From the NCBI GenBank assembly GCA_021827245.1, contig JAKAWN010000351.1, positions 1 to 7,099 of the forward strand: DNA of 7,099 bases, read 5' to 3'. Below are positions 6,730 through 7,099 of the stretch, piece after piece (the stretch's first letter is position 1; each line of letters starts with the position of its first letter). The translations under genes were made by a program, and so were the position numbers. This DNA is from Acidobacteriota bacterium (lineage in GTDB: Bacteria; Acidobacteriota; Terriglobia; UBA7540). The notes under the pieces are model-generated. The model had not been told where the DNA came from. It made no database searches and worked only from the letters and a program-made list of their open reading frames with translations.

Positions 6730-7099
6730 CTACATCGTTTTACGCGCCACCAGGATGTTCCATGTATGATGCTCCGCGCGAAGTTCGATATGCCGCACTG
6801 GAGGGGACCAACCACCCGATGCGCCGTTTGGTAACTGGCTGGAAGCACCGCTAGCAGTGTCTGTTTCAAGCTTCTTCCAAACTACCGCGTGGTCAAACTG
6901 CATATCCAGGCGTGCTCCGGTTCTCGCGAAAAACCATAGGTGCGATTCCCCATCCCTCGCATTCCGGACCACGACCCATCCATTCAGTCCAAGCCTGGCT
7001 TCCATCCGTGTTCCGGCAAGGTTCAAAGAGAATTGCTGCTCGCCAGGCCAATTCACGCGGCTGTTAAAAACAAAGTCGGTTCCTCCCGCTTTGAAAACA
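6730..7099 (-). CDS. C-terminal part of an unrecognised protein (5' end outside window)
   Basis: The frame is open from the right edge to a TAG at 6732-6730, covering 122 residues. A GTG at 7056 opens a shorter frame, but the reading continues upstream without a stop (VFKAGGTDFVFNSR precedes it) and GTG has no good ribosome binding site, so this is most likely the end of a longer gene. The visible part alternates short polar and hydrophobic runs (FSLNLAG, MEARLGLNGWVVVRNA, SHLWFFARTG), ends in HTWNILVARKTM, and has a Gly/Ser/Pro-rich stretch (ASGASSQLPNGASGGWSPP) near the end. It has no membrane segment. The look is of a beta-rich domain, perhaps the end of a large secreted or carbohydrate-active protein, but I cannot assign a family. 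It lies on the same strand upstream of the symporter, 513 bases away. Confidence 0.55.
   Translation of the reverse strand, partial: VFKAGGTDFVFNSRVNWPGEQQFSLNLAGTRMEARLGLNGWVVVRNARDGESHLWFFARTGARLDMQFDHAVVWKKLETDTASGASSQLPNGASGGWSPPVRHIELRAEHHTWNILVARKTM

Noticed and set aside
6546..6854. Plus-strand frame of 102 codons with a GGAG-like site and ATG
   Set aside because: The product has no domain, is rich in His/Cys/Pro like a random frame, and runs antisense into the right-hand partial gene.

Overview
All the genes I can support lie on the minus strand, so the window reads right to left. GC content is moderate to fairly high. The mix of an uncharacterised-family ABC substrate-binding protein, a dTDP-sugar operon and a large SSS symporter fits a Gram-negative-type soil or sediment bacterium. 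The protein style (short-class thymidylyltransferase, substrate-binding protein with a LLVSDW-type N-terminal anchor) would suit Acidobacteriota, but that is an impression and not a proof.

Layout from right to left. At 7099-6730 is the C-terminal part of a gene that enters from outside the window; it is not recognised. After a 513-base gap comes a 575-residue sodium/solute symporter (6216-4489). A second gap of about 750 bases holds no convincing gene, only an 8-bp perfect hairpin. Then follows a tight dTDP-sugar operon: rfbA/rmlA (3741-2965, TTG start with a strong Shine-Dalgarno), rfbB/rmlB (2953-1889) and the N-terminal part of rmlD (1904-1545), which overlaps rfbB by 16 bases. The rmlD frame loses family similarity after about 85 residues and stops at 119, in an AT-rich block (1491-1596) full of inverted repeats. 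A third gap, 929-1544, has no convincing gene. The window ends inside an ABC transporter substrate-binding protein (928-1, C-terminus cut).

RmlA makes dTDP-glucose from glucose-1-phosphate and dTTP. RmlB dehydrates it to dTDP-4-keto-6-deoxyglucose. RmlC (not seen here) and RmlD would finish dTDP-L-rhamnose for surface polysaccharide.

The most notable point is that the operon looks damaged at both ends while its middle is intact. The first ~33 residues of RmlA carry a dense cluster of replacements in the nucleotide-binding signature. Each is one base away from a common family codon, and they include the catalytic Arg and Lys positions. RmlD is truncated. RmlB keeps every expected motif. I see no clearly new defence or mobile system in this window.
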